From contig JBBQWS010000007.1 of the NCBI GenBank assembly GCA_038210415.1, forward strand, positions 21,459-85,458: DNA of 64,000 bases. Direction: 5' to 3'. Position numbers and translations under genes: made by a program. Shown here piece after piece: positions 18,068-25,796 of this stretch; position 1 is the first letter of the stretch; every line of letters begins with the position of its first letter. Under the pieces are notes generated by a model that did not search any database, was not told where the DNA came from, and worked only from the letters and a program-made list of their open reading frames with translations. The stretch is from JBBQWS01 sp038210415. Its GTDB lineage: Bacteria; Actinomycetota; Actinomycetes; Prado026.

Positions 18068-19251
18068 CGCTGTCGTGGTGGGCTGGTACCCGGCTGGTTG
18101 CCGCCCGGGCGATGGCCGAGGGGTTTGCTGGCAAGGGCTGGCGGATCGTCACCGGTCTGATGCTGCTCGGCGGGATCGCCGCGGTCGTGATCCCGAGGCT
18201 GCTCGGTTCAGGCGACACGACCTACACCCTCGCCGTCGTCGGCCCGGCCAAGCCTGCGCTGGTCGCGCAGCTGGCTGCCTCGGCACGCGCGGGTGACTTC
18301 ACCGTCGAGTACAAGGCGCTGGCCGACGAGGGCGCCGTCGCCCGGGCGGTGCGAGACGGCAAGGCCGACGCCGGTCTCGTGGGCGAAGGCGCGTCGGCCC
18401 GGCTGTACGTCCCGACGTTGGGCGTTGGCGTGTTCCCGGCCCTGGTGTCCGGCGCGGTCCAGGCCAACGTGACCGTGGACGCACTCATCGCATCCGGTCT
18501 GACGCCGACGCAGATCTCGGCACTACAGGACCTGCCGGCCCCGAAGCAGGTGGTCCTCGGACCGGCCGACGACCCCCGTCGGGCGGGTGTGGGCTTCGGC
18601 GTCGGGCTGGTGCTCTACCTCGCGCTGATCCTCGCGGGGTCCGGCATCGCCACGACCGTCGCGACCGAGAAGTCGACCCGGATCTCCGAGGTACTGCTGG
18701 CCGTCCTCAGGCCTACCCAGTTGCTCGTCGGGACCGTGCTCGGAGTCGGGTTGCTCGCACTGATCCAGATCAGCGCGGCCGCGATCCCGGTGGCCGTCTC
18801 CTTGTTCGCCTCTCACAGCTCGGCGCTGCCGTCCGACGCAGCTCCGGACGTAGCCCTCGGGGTCGTGTGGTTCGTGCTCGGCCTTTCTGTCTACGCGTTC
18901 GTGTTCGCCGGCCTCGCCGCTCTCGTCGACAAGATCACCGAGGTCAGCTCGGCCATCCTGCCCGCCAACGCCCTCCTGATCGGCAGCTACCTGATCGCGG
19001 TCACTGTCGTGGTGTCCTCGCCGAACGGCTGGTTCTCAGTCGCCGCGTCGATGTTCCCGATGTCGGCGCCGATGGTGATGCCCATGCGCTGGGCGTCCGG
19101 GGGAGTCCCGGGCTGGCAGCTCGTCGTGAGCATGCTCCTGACCGCCGGCGCGGCCGTGCTGCTCGCGCGACTGGCATCGGTGATCTACAAGCGCGGGGTC
19201 GTCCGCACCGGTCAGCGGGTCTCGCTGCGGGACGTCCTTCGGCCGACCTGA
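18064..19251 (+). CDS. ABC-2 type permease (NatB/YhaP-like)
   Basis: A 395-residue membrane protein with one N-terminal helix, a large external domain (about residues 50-170), and five or six helices after residue 175, the layout of NatB/YhaP-like ABC-2 permeases. Segments such as ILAGSGIATTVATEKSTRISEVLLA and the Glu-Lys near the membrane are family features; the first run is given here only as ATVATEKSTRISEVLLA in type. It is the membrane partner of the preceding ATPase (4-base overlap). Downstream is a 120-base gap before the next gene. Confidence 0.9.
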   Translation: MTLSWWAGTRLVAARAMAEGFAGKGWRIVTGLMLLGGIAAVVIPRLLGSGDTTYTLAVVGPAKPALVAQLAASARAGDFTVEYKALADEGAVARAVRDGKADAGLVGEGASARLYVPTLGVGVFPALVSGAVQANVTVDALIASGLTPTQISALQDLPAPKQVVLGPADDPRRAGVGFGVGLVLYLALILAGSGIATTVATEKSTRISEVLLAVLRPTQLLVGTVLGVGLLALIQISAAAIPVAVSLFASHSSALPSDAAPDVALGVVWFVLGLSVYAFVFAGLAALVDKITEVSSAILPANALLIGSYLIAVTVVVSSPNGWFSVAASMFPMSAPMVMPMRWASGGVPGWQLVVSMLLTAGAAVLLARLASVIYKRGVVRTGQRVSLRDVLRPT

Positions 19252-19374
19252 TCAGCGAACTCTCAGCCAGGCTCAGCGAAAACCAAGGCCGGGCGAAGGT
19301 ATCGGTCAGGCGCCGAACGCAGTCTCTTCTCAACGGCGATGCCGCTCCCGGTTCGCCGACAACGAGGAGGACTC

Positions 19375-19905
19375 ATGAACAGCAACGAGAGCAACACCCT
19401 CGCGGCGCCGGCTGGGTGGTTCGCGGGCAAAACCAAGGCGGTCGGGCTGCTGACCGCGGGCGTCCTAGCCGGCGGGCTGCTGGCCGGGGCGGGCATCGCG
19501 TCCGCGGCAACGACCGGCGCCACCCCGACCCCCAGCGCCTCGACCAGTACGGCCGTACCTGGCACCAAGCCCGACGGTGGCCGGATGGGCGGCGGTGCGG
19601 GCGGCGGTCCCGGTGGGGCAGCCTCGGTCCGCTCCGACGAGACGGTCGTCACCGGCTCCGACCTCAGCACCCTGTCGGCCGCGGCTCTCAAGGCAGTGCC
19701 CGGCGGGACCATCATCCGGGTCGAGAGCGATGCCGGTGACGGCGCCTTCGAGGCGCACCTGAATAAGGCCGACGGGTCGGTGGTCACGGTGAAGTTCGAC
19801 AAGAGCCTCGCCGTTACCGCGCTCGAGGACGGCATGGGCAAGGGTGACCCGGCGCCGACCGGCGCCCCGGCAGCCCCGGCTACCGGGGCGACTCCGGCGG
19901 CCTAG
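19375..19905 (+). CDS. Secreted or membrane-tethered PepSY-like protein
   Basis: A 176-residue protein with an uncleaved-looking N-terminal region, one hydrophobic segment VGLLTAGVLAGGLLAGAG ending SAA (about 24-45), a Thr/Ser/Pro and Gly-rich linker, then a small domain SDLSTLSAAALKAVPGGTII through VTVKFDKSLAVTALEDG that has the pattern of a PepSY domain. The tail is Pro/Ala/Thr-rich. AACGAGGAGG lies 5 bases before the ATG. PepSY domains are thought to inhibit or modulate peptidases; the role here is unknown. Confidence 0.7.
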   Translation: MNSNESNTLAAPAGWFAGKTKAVGLLTAGVLAGGLLAGAGIASAATTGATPTPSASTSTAVPGTKPDGGRMGGGAGGGPGGAASVRSDETVVTGSDLSTLSAAALKAVPGGTIIRVESDAGDGAFEAHLNKADGSVVTVKFDKSLAVTALEDGMGKGDPAPTGAPAAPATGATPAA

Positions 19906-20007
19906 CCCCGGCGCACCACCCGCGTCCGACCGATGCTTCACGAGGCCGACCTCCACACCGCCGATGAACGACCGAGCAGTTGTCGTCGACGGTGTGGAGT
20001 CCTCAGG

Positions 20008-20490
20008 ATGCGTTGGTCGGTCGTGGGCGTGTTGGTGGCCACCACGTCGGTGGTGCTCGGTCTGGGCCCGGGGCCGGCGACGGCCGGGCCTCGAGCCGCC
20101 GCGTACCGAGCCGATCCGAGAAGCACCGCCGGCGCGGTCGGAGTCACCGTCGGAGTTGTTTCGTTCACCGAGATGGACGGTCTCGCCCCGGAGCTGCACG
20201 CGGGTCACCACTACCCGATGCGACTCATGGTCCTGGTGTCACGCGGGCACGAAGGGTCGACCGCGACGGTGTCCGTCCAGGACGGCACGGTCGATGGTTG
20301 CGCCGCGGTGCCGCTGGCGTCGGGCGTCGCTACCTTGCTGCGCTGTCGCGTCGTCCTGGCCCCGCACCCGTCCGGGCGGCCACCCGCCGCTGCAGCGATG
20401 GTGACCATCACCGTCCGCCTGCCCGACGGGACCGAACAGGTCAAGTGGTACCCGCACACGCTGAGGCGGACCAGCAGAGGTCAGGGCTGA
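20008..20490 (+). CDS. Small secreted protein of unknown function
   Basis: A 160-residue protein. MRWSVVGVLVATTSVVLGLG and the following Pro/Ala-rich region with ATAGPRA form a Sec signal peptide; the mature part has two Cys (DGCAAVP and LLRCRVV) that could form a disulfide and is rich in beta-prone segments. ATG 20008 is preceded by CTCAGG. No family recognised. Its last 10 bases overlap the end of the GH26-like gene on the other strand. Confidence 0.6.
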   Translation: MRWSVVGVLVATTSVVLGLGPGPATAGPRAAAYRADPRSTAGAVGVTVGVVSFTEMDGLAPELHAGHHYPMRLMVLVSRGHEGSTATVSVQDGTVDGCAAVPLASGVATLLRCRVVLAPHPSGRPPAAAAMVTITVRLPDGTEQVKWYPHTLRRTSRGQG

Positions 20491-22034
20491 AAGTAGGAGT
20501 CGGTGAAGGCCGTCTTGGCCGCTGCGAGGACGGCCGGATCGCTGTCGAGCGCGTAGTCGTTGGTCCCTGTGACGGAGTCGGGCCCGTGGTTGAAGTACAC
20601 GAACGCCTTGAGCTGCGGCATCGTTTTCGCCAAGGTCGCGAACGAGGAGAACACCGACACGCGGTCGGCCACCGACGTCGCCGCGATACCGAACTCCGCG
20701 AGCATGAGCGGCTTTCCCGGGTGGGCCGAGGTGGCCCAGGTGTAGAAGCCGGGGAACGTCGCGCCCTTGCTGTTCGCGAACAGGTCCAGGGCCCGGCCGC
20801 CTCGCGAGTAAGGGTCGTAGGCGATCCAGTCCACGACGTCGTCGCCCGGGTAGAGTTGAGGATACAGACCCTGGTCGCCCCAGCCCGAGAAGCCCATGAC
20901 GTCCCACACGAAGACCGCGTGCGTGACGCCGGCGGATCGCAGTCGCTGCACGACGTGACGAACCATGGCGACGTAGCCCGTGGGCGTGTAACCCGAACCG
21001 GAGCCCTGCAGCTCGTTCTCCGGTTCGTGGTGGATCGTCAGGAAGAACGGCGTGCCGCCGAGGCGGTCGACGACACGGGCTGCGGTCGCGTCGATCAGGG
21101 CGTCCGAGGAACCCGCGGCCACCTCGGCCCAGGTGGCGCCGTCGTCCGGCTTCCAGTTGACCATCAGGGTTCGCGGGTGCGCCGGATCGGTGGTCAGCGC
21201 GACCTCGGTCGGGGTCGGCCAGCTCTGCCCACCGACGTGGTAGACGTGCACGATGCCCAGGTCGCGGCCGAGCTCGCTCTCCTGGCGAGCCACCGCGTCG
21301 GCGTGGCCGGTCTCGTTGCCGAACGGGTTCGCGGTCGAACCGAACCAGGTACCGCAGCTCGGGACCAGCAGGGCCGACACCTGGCAACTGCCGCCGGCGA
21401 GGGTGTAGTCGACGACCAGCTGCGGGCGCAGCGACGCGTCCGGGTAGTCGGCGGATGCGAAGGCCAACGCCGTCTGGTCGCCAATCGTGGCGGTCAAGGC
21501 GAGGTCGACAGTGCCCGAGCGGGCCCCGACGAGCCATGACGATGGCAGGGCCACGGTGGTCGCAAGACCGGTCGGTTGGGTTGTCTCGCGGCCGAGCAGC
21601 GCGTCGTGGTTCGGCCGGTCGAGGCTGGTGACCGAGGTGGCTGCCCACGGCTCGGTCATCGAATAGACCTTCGCCGAGCCGAACCGAGGGGTGCCGATCT
21701 GGTTGAGCACCAGGGACACCGAAAGGTTCGTCGCTCCCGTGGGCACGGTGGGCACCGGGAAACGGAGGAACGCCTCGCGGCCGTCGAGCCCCTCGTCGCC
21801 CGCCATGAGCAGGGCGAGGTTGTCCGGCGCCAGCGTTGGGTTTCCGGGGGCGACGTAGGTGTCGTCGATCGGGGTCGTGACCACCCGGCCGGTGCTTTCG
21901 GCCCGGGGAGTCGCCGCCACCGCCAACCCGGTCAGGCAGGTCGGGATCGCGGACCCGACCAGCATGGCGGCCACGGTCAGCGGCAGGAGCAGGCGCACCC
22001 GGAGTCGGATCGGGCGGCGCAGGGATCGGTTCAC
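20481..22034 (-). CDS. Secreted GH26-like glycoside hydrolase with N-terminal DNRLRE-type domain
   Basis: A 517-residue secreted protein. A Sec signal (1-41) is followed by a beta-sandwich region (about 50-210) whose DDTYVAPGNPTL, FLRFPVP and VVDYT segments resemble DNRLRE/CBM96-type carbohydrate-associated domains. The C-terminal barrel carries IHHEPEN (acid/base Glu337) and LMLAEFG (nucleophile Glu447), the spacing of clan-A GH26 enzymes such as beta-mannanases. The substrate is unproven. The start ATG (22032-22034) lies 23 bases from a PHO-box-like repeat, so induction at low phosphate is likely. It diverges from pstB. Confidence 0.75.
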   Translation of the reverse strand: MNRSLRRPIRLRVRLLLPLTVAAMLVGSAIPTCLTGLAVAATPRAESTGRVVTTPIDDTYVAPGNPTLAPDNLALLMAGDEGLDGREAFLRFPVPTVPTGATNLSVSLVLNQIGTPRFGSAKVYSMTEPWAATSVTSLDRPNHDALLGRETTQPTGLATTVALPSSWLVGARSGTVDLALTATIGDQTALAFASADYPDASLRPQLVVDYTLAGGSCQVSALLVPSCGTWFGSTANPFGNETGHADAVARQESELGRDLGIVHVYHVGGQSWPTPTEVALTTDPAHPRTLMVNWKPDDGATWAEVAAGSSDALIDATAARVVDRLGGTPFFLTIHHEPENELQGSGSGYTPTGYVAMVRHVVQRLRSAGVTHAVFVWDVMGFSGWGDQGLYPQLYPGDDVVDWIAYDPYSRGGRALDLFANSKGATFPGFYTWATSAHPGKPLMLAEFGIAATSVADRVSVFSSFATLAKTMPQLKAFVYFNHGPDSVTGTNDYALDSDPAVLAAAKTAFTDSYFQP

Positions 22035-22056
22035 ATCCGGAGTTGTAGGCCCGGCG

Positions 22057-22085
22057 GGTGAACAGGCCGGGTGGGCTCGGTGAAC
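22057..22085 (-). promoter_or_regulatory. PHO-box-like repeat upstream of the GH26-like gene
   Basis: On the minus strand two exact GTTCACC units lie at 22079-22085 and 22057-22063, exactly 22 bases apart, with CCACCCG at the intermediate 11-base position. This is the 11-base direct-repeat pattern bound by actinobacterial PhoP (Streptomyces consensus GTTCACC). It sits directly before the gene start. Confidence 0.65.
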
Positions 22086-22129
22086 ACTGGCCGCCCGGGC
22101 GACGCACGGCGCATGAGCGGGCGCCGAAC

Positions 22130-22157
22130 GTCATCCCCCGTACGGACTTCGTTCACC
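22130..22157 (+). promoter_or_regulatory. PHO-box-like repeat upstream of the pst operon
   Basis: CGTCATCCC (TCA at 22131-22133) and CGTTCACC (TCA at 22153-22155) are 22 bases apart in the direction of pstB, whose start is at 22220. The 11-base unit in between is degenerate. The same 22-base spacing is seen in the divergent box of the GH26-like gene. PhoP control of pst is established in actinomycetes. Confidence 0.55.
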
Positions 22158-22219
22158 TTCTGTGCGCGGTGCGTGGTTACGTTCGGCCACGCCTGACCGT
22201 CGCCCGAAGGAGCCCCGAG

Positions 22220-23053
22220 TTGTCCGCCCTCAACACGCTCGACGAGCTGCTGACTGTTCCCGACCCTGCACGCCGTACGAGTGCGTCGCTCGAAGCGATC
22301 GCGGTGTCGGCCTGGTTCGGCTCCAACAAGGTGCTCGACCGCGTGTCGCTGTCGATGCCCGCCAAGACAGTGACCGCGCTGATCGGCCCGTCCGGCTGCG
22401 GAAAGTCCACGTTCCTGCGGATTCTCAACCGGATGCACGAGTCGGTCGCGTCGGCCAAGCTCGCCGGGTCGGTCATGCTGAACGGACAGGACATCTACGA
22501 CGCGGGTACGCGCATCACCGAGACCCGTAAGCGGATCGGCATGGTCTTCCAGAAGCCGAACCCGTTCCCGTCCATGTCGATCGCGGACAACGTGACCGCT
22601 GGGCTGAAGCTCACCGGGATGAAGGTCGGCCGGGCCGAGCGGATCGAGCTCGTCGAGAGCTGCCTGATCCGAGGTGGTCTGTGGAACGAGGTGAAGGACC
22701 GGCTGGACCAGCCCGGGGGTGCACTCTCGGGCGGTCAGCAGCAGCGGCTGTGCATCGCCCGATCGCTCGCCGTCGACCCGGACATCCTGCTGATGGACGA
22801 GCCGTGTTCCGCCCTCGACCCGACCTCGACACGGCGGATCGAGGAGACGATCGCCGCACTGCGCGACGAGGTCACCATCGTGATCGTGACGCACAACATG
22901 CAGCAGGCCGCGCGGGTGTCTCAGCAGTGCGCGTTCTTCCTGGCCGAGGCCGGAACGCCTGGCGTGATCGTCGAGGCGGGGAGCACCGAGCAGATCTTCG
23001 AGCAACCGGTGGACCCGCGCACGTCGGACTACGTCAACGGTCGATTCGGCTGA
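22220..23053 (+). CDS. pstB: Phosphate ABC transporter ATP-binding protein
   Basis: A 277-residue ATPase of normal length. Walker A GPSGCGKST (56-64), the PstB-type KRIGMVFQKPNPFP, signature LSGGQQQR (from 169) and Walker B ILLMDEPCSALDPTST are all present. It drives high-affinity phosphate import with PstC and PstA at the inner membrane. The start is TTG 22220, chosen because AAGGAG lies 8 bases before it; earlier in-frame ATGs lack a site and give non-conserved sequence. pstB is first in this operon, whereas it is usually last. Confidence 0.93.
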   Translation: MSALNTLDELLTVPDPARRTSASLEAIAVSAWFGSNKVLDRVSLSMPAKTVTALIGPSGCGKSTFLRILNRMHESVASAKLAGSVMLNGQDIYDAGTRITETRKRIGMVFQKPNPFPSMSIADNVTAGLKLTGMKVGRAERIELVESCLIRGGLWNEVKDRLDQPGGALSGGQQQRLCIARSLAVDPDILLMDEPCSALDPTSTRRIEETIAALRDEVTIVIVTHNMQQAARVSQQCAFFLAEAGTPGVIVEAGSTEQIFEQPVDPRTSDYVNGRFG

Positions 23054-23611
23054 GTGGGCGTGTCCCTTCCCGACACCTCAGCTGCGCGCTCCACCGGACC
23101 GTACTTCCAGACGTACGCCGAAGGTCGTGGAGCCCCAGTCCGCTGGCGGCTGCTGAGTGGCAACCATCGCGACCTGGGCCGTAGCGTCGTCGACCACGTC
23201 GACGTCGACGATTGCCGCCTCGGCATCGCCCGTCTTCTCACCGACCTCGCGTTGGCCGAGTTCGGCCTGGTCCGGGCCGAGAGCCACCGCTGGGGCTGGC
23301 GACTCACTGCGCAGGGAATCGTCATGGCGTCGTCGGGCCACTCGTTCGACCGCCGCACCCGCTGCGAGCAGGGCTTCGCGTTGTTCGTCCAGCTGGCACC
23401 GCTGGCCGCCGTCCGCGACGAGCTGTCGGTGTGGCCGGCCAGGGGGCGGCCAGCACCCTCGCCGGACCGCAAGCCGCTGCCCGGGAGAGTCGGCCCGAGT
23501 TGGCCCGTCGTTCACCCTCGATCTGCTGACCGGTCGCCTCGACCGGGTTACCTGGACGCAAGAACGGGGTCGTCCGAGCCCGCGAGCGGACCGAGGGAGG
23601 CGAGCAGGTGA
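23054..23611 (+). CDS. DUF1508/YegP-like protein inserted in the pst operon
   Basis: A 185-residue frame. Residues about 28-120 (VRWRLLSGNHRDLGRS, a central ALAEFGLVR, WGWRLTAQGIVMASSGHSF) have the repeated W-R-L-x-G / S-x-x-Y/F pattern of DUF1508 (UPF0339) domains, a small beta fold of unknown function. The last 60 residues are Pro/Arg-rich and look less like a folded protein, but no stop occurs before 23609. GTG 23054 directly follows the pstB stop; GTG 23060 is an alternative. The stop overlaps pstC by 4 bases. Its place inside pst is unusual. Confidence 0.65.
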   Translation: MGVSLPDTSAARSTGPYFQTYAEGRGAPVRWRLLSGNHRDLGRSVVDHVDVDDCRLGIARLLTDLALAEFGLVRAESHRWGWRLTAQGIVMASSGHSFDRRTRCEQGFALFVQLAPLAAVRDELSVWPARGRPAPSPDRKPLPGRVGPSWPVVHPRSADRSPRPGYLDARTGSSEPASGPREASR

Positions 23612-24627
23612 CCACCGCGACACAGGCCGCGCAGCCGTCCGCACCAGTATCCGAGGACGAGCCCCGCGTCCTCGATCCGGGGCTCGCACCCTCGGACCGG
23701 GTGTTCCACAGCGTGGCCCGCTCGATCGGGGTCTTCGTCCTCGTACTCACCGGCTCGATCGGGCTCTTCCTCGGCTACCAGGCGATTCCGACGCTGCACC
23801 GCTACGGCCTGAGCTTCTTCACGCAGAGCCAGTGGGAGCCCGAGCGCGACGTCATCGGCATCTCGGCCGTCCTGCTCGGCACCTTCGAGGTCGCGCTCGT
23901 CGCGCTGGTCGTGGCGTTCCCGCTGGCTGTCGCGCTCGCCCTGTACATCAGCGAGTACGCGCCTCCGCGGCTGAAGTCGACCTGCGTCTCGCTCGTCGAC
24001 CTGATGGCGGCAGTGCCGAGCATCGTCTACGGGCTGTGGGGCTTCTTCCTCCTGCAGCCCAACGCGATCTTCCTGTCGCGCTGGCTCAGTCAGTACCTCG
24101 GGTTCCTCCCGATCTTCAAGGTCGACACGGACCCGAACGCCGCCGTCTGGGCGCAGTCGCGATACACCGCGTCGGCCTTCATCGCCGGGCTGGCCGTGGC
24201 GATGATGGTGCTGCCGTTGGCCTGCGCTGTCATGCGGGGCGTCTTCGCACAGGCTCCGATCGGCGAACGCGAGGCGGCCTACGCCCTCGGGGCGACGCGC
24301 TGGGGCATGATCCGGGCGGTCGTGCTGCCGTTCGGCCGGGGCGGCATCATCGGCGGGACGATGCTCGGCCTCGGCCGCGCGCTCGGCGAGACCGTCGCCG
24401 TCCTGTTGATCATCTCGCCTGCGTTCGACATCAAGTTCCGGATCCTCGAGGTCGGCACGCAGACGACGTCGGCCCTCATCGCCGGCAGGTTCGGCGAGGC
24501 GACCTCTTCGCAGCTCTCTGCCCTGCTTACCGCCGGCTTCGTGCTGTTCGTCATCACTCTCGGCGTCAACACGGTGGCGGCGATCTTCGTCGGGCGCAGC
24601 CGCAGCGGCGCGACGACAGAGATCTGA
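23608..24627 (+). CDS. pstC: Phosphate ABC transporter permease
   Basis: A 339-residue inner-membrane protein with six main helices. SLVDLMAAVPSIVYGLWGFF and the cytoplasmic EAA loop EREAAYALGATRWGMIRAVV are PstC hallmarks; the latter contacts PstB. The N-terminal 30 residues are a polar extension. GTG start 23608 overlaps the previous stop. pstA follows 12 bases after the stop. Confidence 0.93.
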   Translation: MTTATQAAQPSAPVSEDEPRVLDPGLAPSDRVFHSVARSIGVFVLVLTGSIGLFLGYQAIPTLHRYGLSFFTQSQWEPERDVIGISAVLLGTFEVALVALVVAFPLAVALALYISEYAPPRLKSTCVSLVDLMAAVPSIVYGLWGFFLLQPNAIFLSRWLSQYLGFLPIFKVDTDPNAAVWAQSRYTASAFIAGLAVAMMVLPLACAVMRGVFAQAPIGEREAAYALGATRWGMIRAVVLPFGRGGIIGGTMLGLGRALGETVAVLLIISPAFDIKFRILEVGTQTTSALIAGRFGEATSSQLSALLTAGFVLFVITLGVNTVAAIFVGRSRSGATTEI

Positions 24628-24639
24628 GGAAGACCAGTC

Positions 24640-25755
24640 ATGGCCACCATCACCAAGCCGCCGGTCACTGCGCCACCCGGTGCGCCGACCGCGACGCCGC
24701 CCAACCAGGTCGCCGACCGACCGCGGCCGATGCGCACGCGAACCCTCGACGAGTGGACCTCTCTCGGGGGAGCGCTGCTCGGCTCGGTCGCGCTGGTCTG
24801 GCTGGTCTTCGAGAAGATCCTCGCCTGGAGCGGCACCCTTGGTTTCCTGGTCTGCTGGTATATCGCCTTCCTGGCGCTGTTCGCCGCGGTCACGTCGATG
24901 GGCAACCCACGGCCTGTCGTGGTCGACCGATTGGCCGCGGCCGCGATCCACGCTTCGGCGCTCCTGGTCCTCTTCGCGCTCGGGTCGACGATCATCTACA
25001 CCATCCTCAAGGGCTTCCCGGCGTTGCTGCACCTGAACTTCTTCACCCAGGACATGGCCGGTGTGGGACCCGACGCCCCGCTCACCAAGGGCGGTGTCCT
25101 GCATGCGATCGCTGGCACCCTCGTCGAGGTCGCCATTGCGGTGGTGATCTCGCTGCCGCTCGGCATCGGCACCGCTGTCTACATGACCGAGGTCGGCGGC
25201 AGGCTGTCGAAGACCGTGCGAACCGTCGTCGAGGCGATGACCGCACTGCCCGACATCCTGGCCGGCCTGTTCATCTACACCACGCTGATCGTGGCGTTCG
25301 GCTTCCCGCGCACCGGGCTCGCCGCCGCTCTCGCTCTCGCCGTCACGATGATCCCGATCATCGCGCGATCGGCTGAGGTCGTGCTCAGAGTGGTACCCGG
25401 TGGCCTTCGCGAGGCCGGGCTGGCCCTGGGTGCCTCGCAGTGGCAGACGGTGCGCCGCGTGGTCCTGCCGACGGCAAAGTCCGGGCTGGCCACGGCATTG
25501 ATCCTCGGGATCGCCCGTGCAGTCGGCGAGACCGCCCCCGTGCTGATCACTTCCGGCGCCTCGACCTTCCTCAACGTCAACCCGCTCAACGACCCGATGA
25601 ACTCGTTGCCGCTGTTCATCTACACGTCGGTGCGCAGCGGTCAGCCGCAGGCCATCGTCCGGGGGTTCGGTGCGGCGACGCTGCTCCTCGGACTGGTCTT
25701 CGTGCTGTTCATCGCCACCCGCTTCCTGGCCCGGCAGAGAGTCGGTCGGCGATGA
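24640..25755 (+). CDS. pstA: Phosphate ABC transporter permease
   Basis: A 371-residue inner-membrane protein, longer than the usual 280-300 because of two extra N-terminal helices (about 44-115). The core has VEAMTALPDILAGLFIYTTL and the EAA loop REAGLALGASQWQTVRRVVL, followed by GETAPVLITSGAS. It pairs with PstC to form the phosphate channel. AGGAAG lies 10 bases before ATG 24640. Its stop overlaps a possible early pstS start at 25752. Confidence 0.93.
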   Translation: MATITKPPVTAPPGAPTATPPNQVADRPRPMRTRTLDEWTSLGGALLGSVALVWLVFEKILAWSGTLGFLVCWYIAFLALFAAVTSMGNPRPVVVDRLAAAAIHASALLVLFALGSTIIYTILKGFPALLHLNFFTQDMAGVGPDAPLTKGGVLHAIAGTLVEVAIAVVISLPLGIGTAVYMTEVGGRLSKTVRTVVEAMTALPDILAGLFIYTTLIVAFGFPRTGLAAALALAVTMIPIIARSAEVVLRVVPGGLREAGLALGASQWQTVRRVVLPTAKSGLATALILGIARAVGETAPVLITSGASTFLNVNPLNDPMNSLPLFIYTSVRSGQPQAIVRGFGAATLLLGLVFVLFIATRFLARQRVGRR

Positions 25756-25796
25756 GCGGCCGCACGTCCTTCCGTCACCACACCAAGGGAACCTTC

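Noticed and set aside
23510..23538. A GTTCACC unit before pstC as a further PHO box
   Set aside because: There is no second unit at 11 or 22 bases, and it lies inside the DUF1508 frame.
23548..25104. A 518-codon minus-strand frame antisense to pstC-pstA
   Set aside because: Composition is that of an antisense shadow and it covers two clear permease genes.
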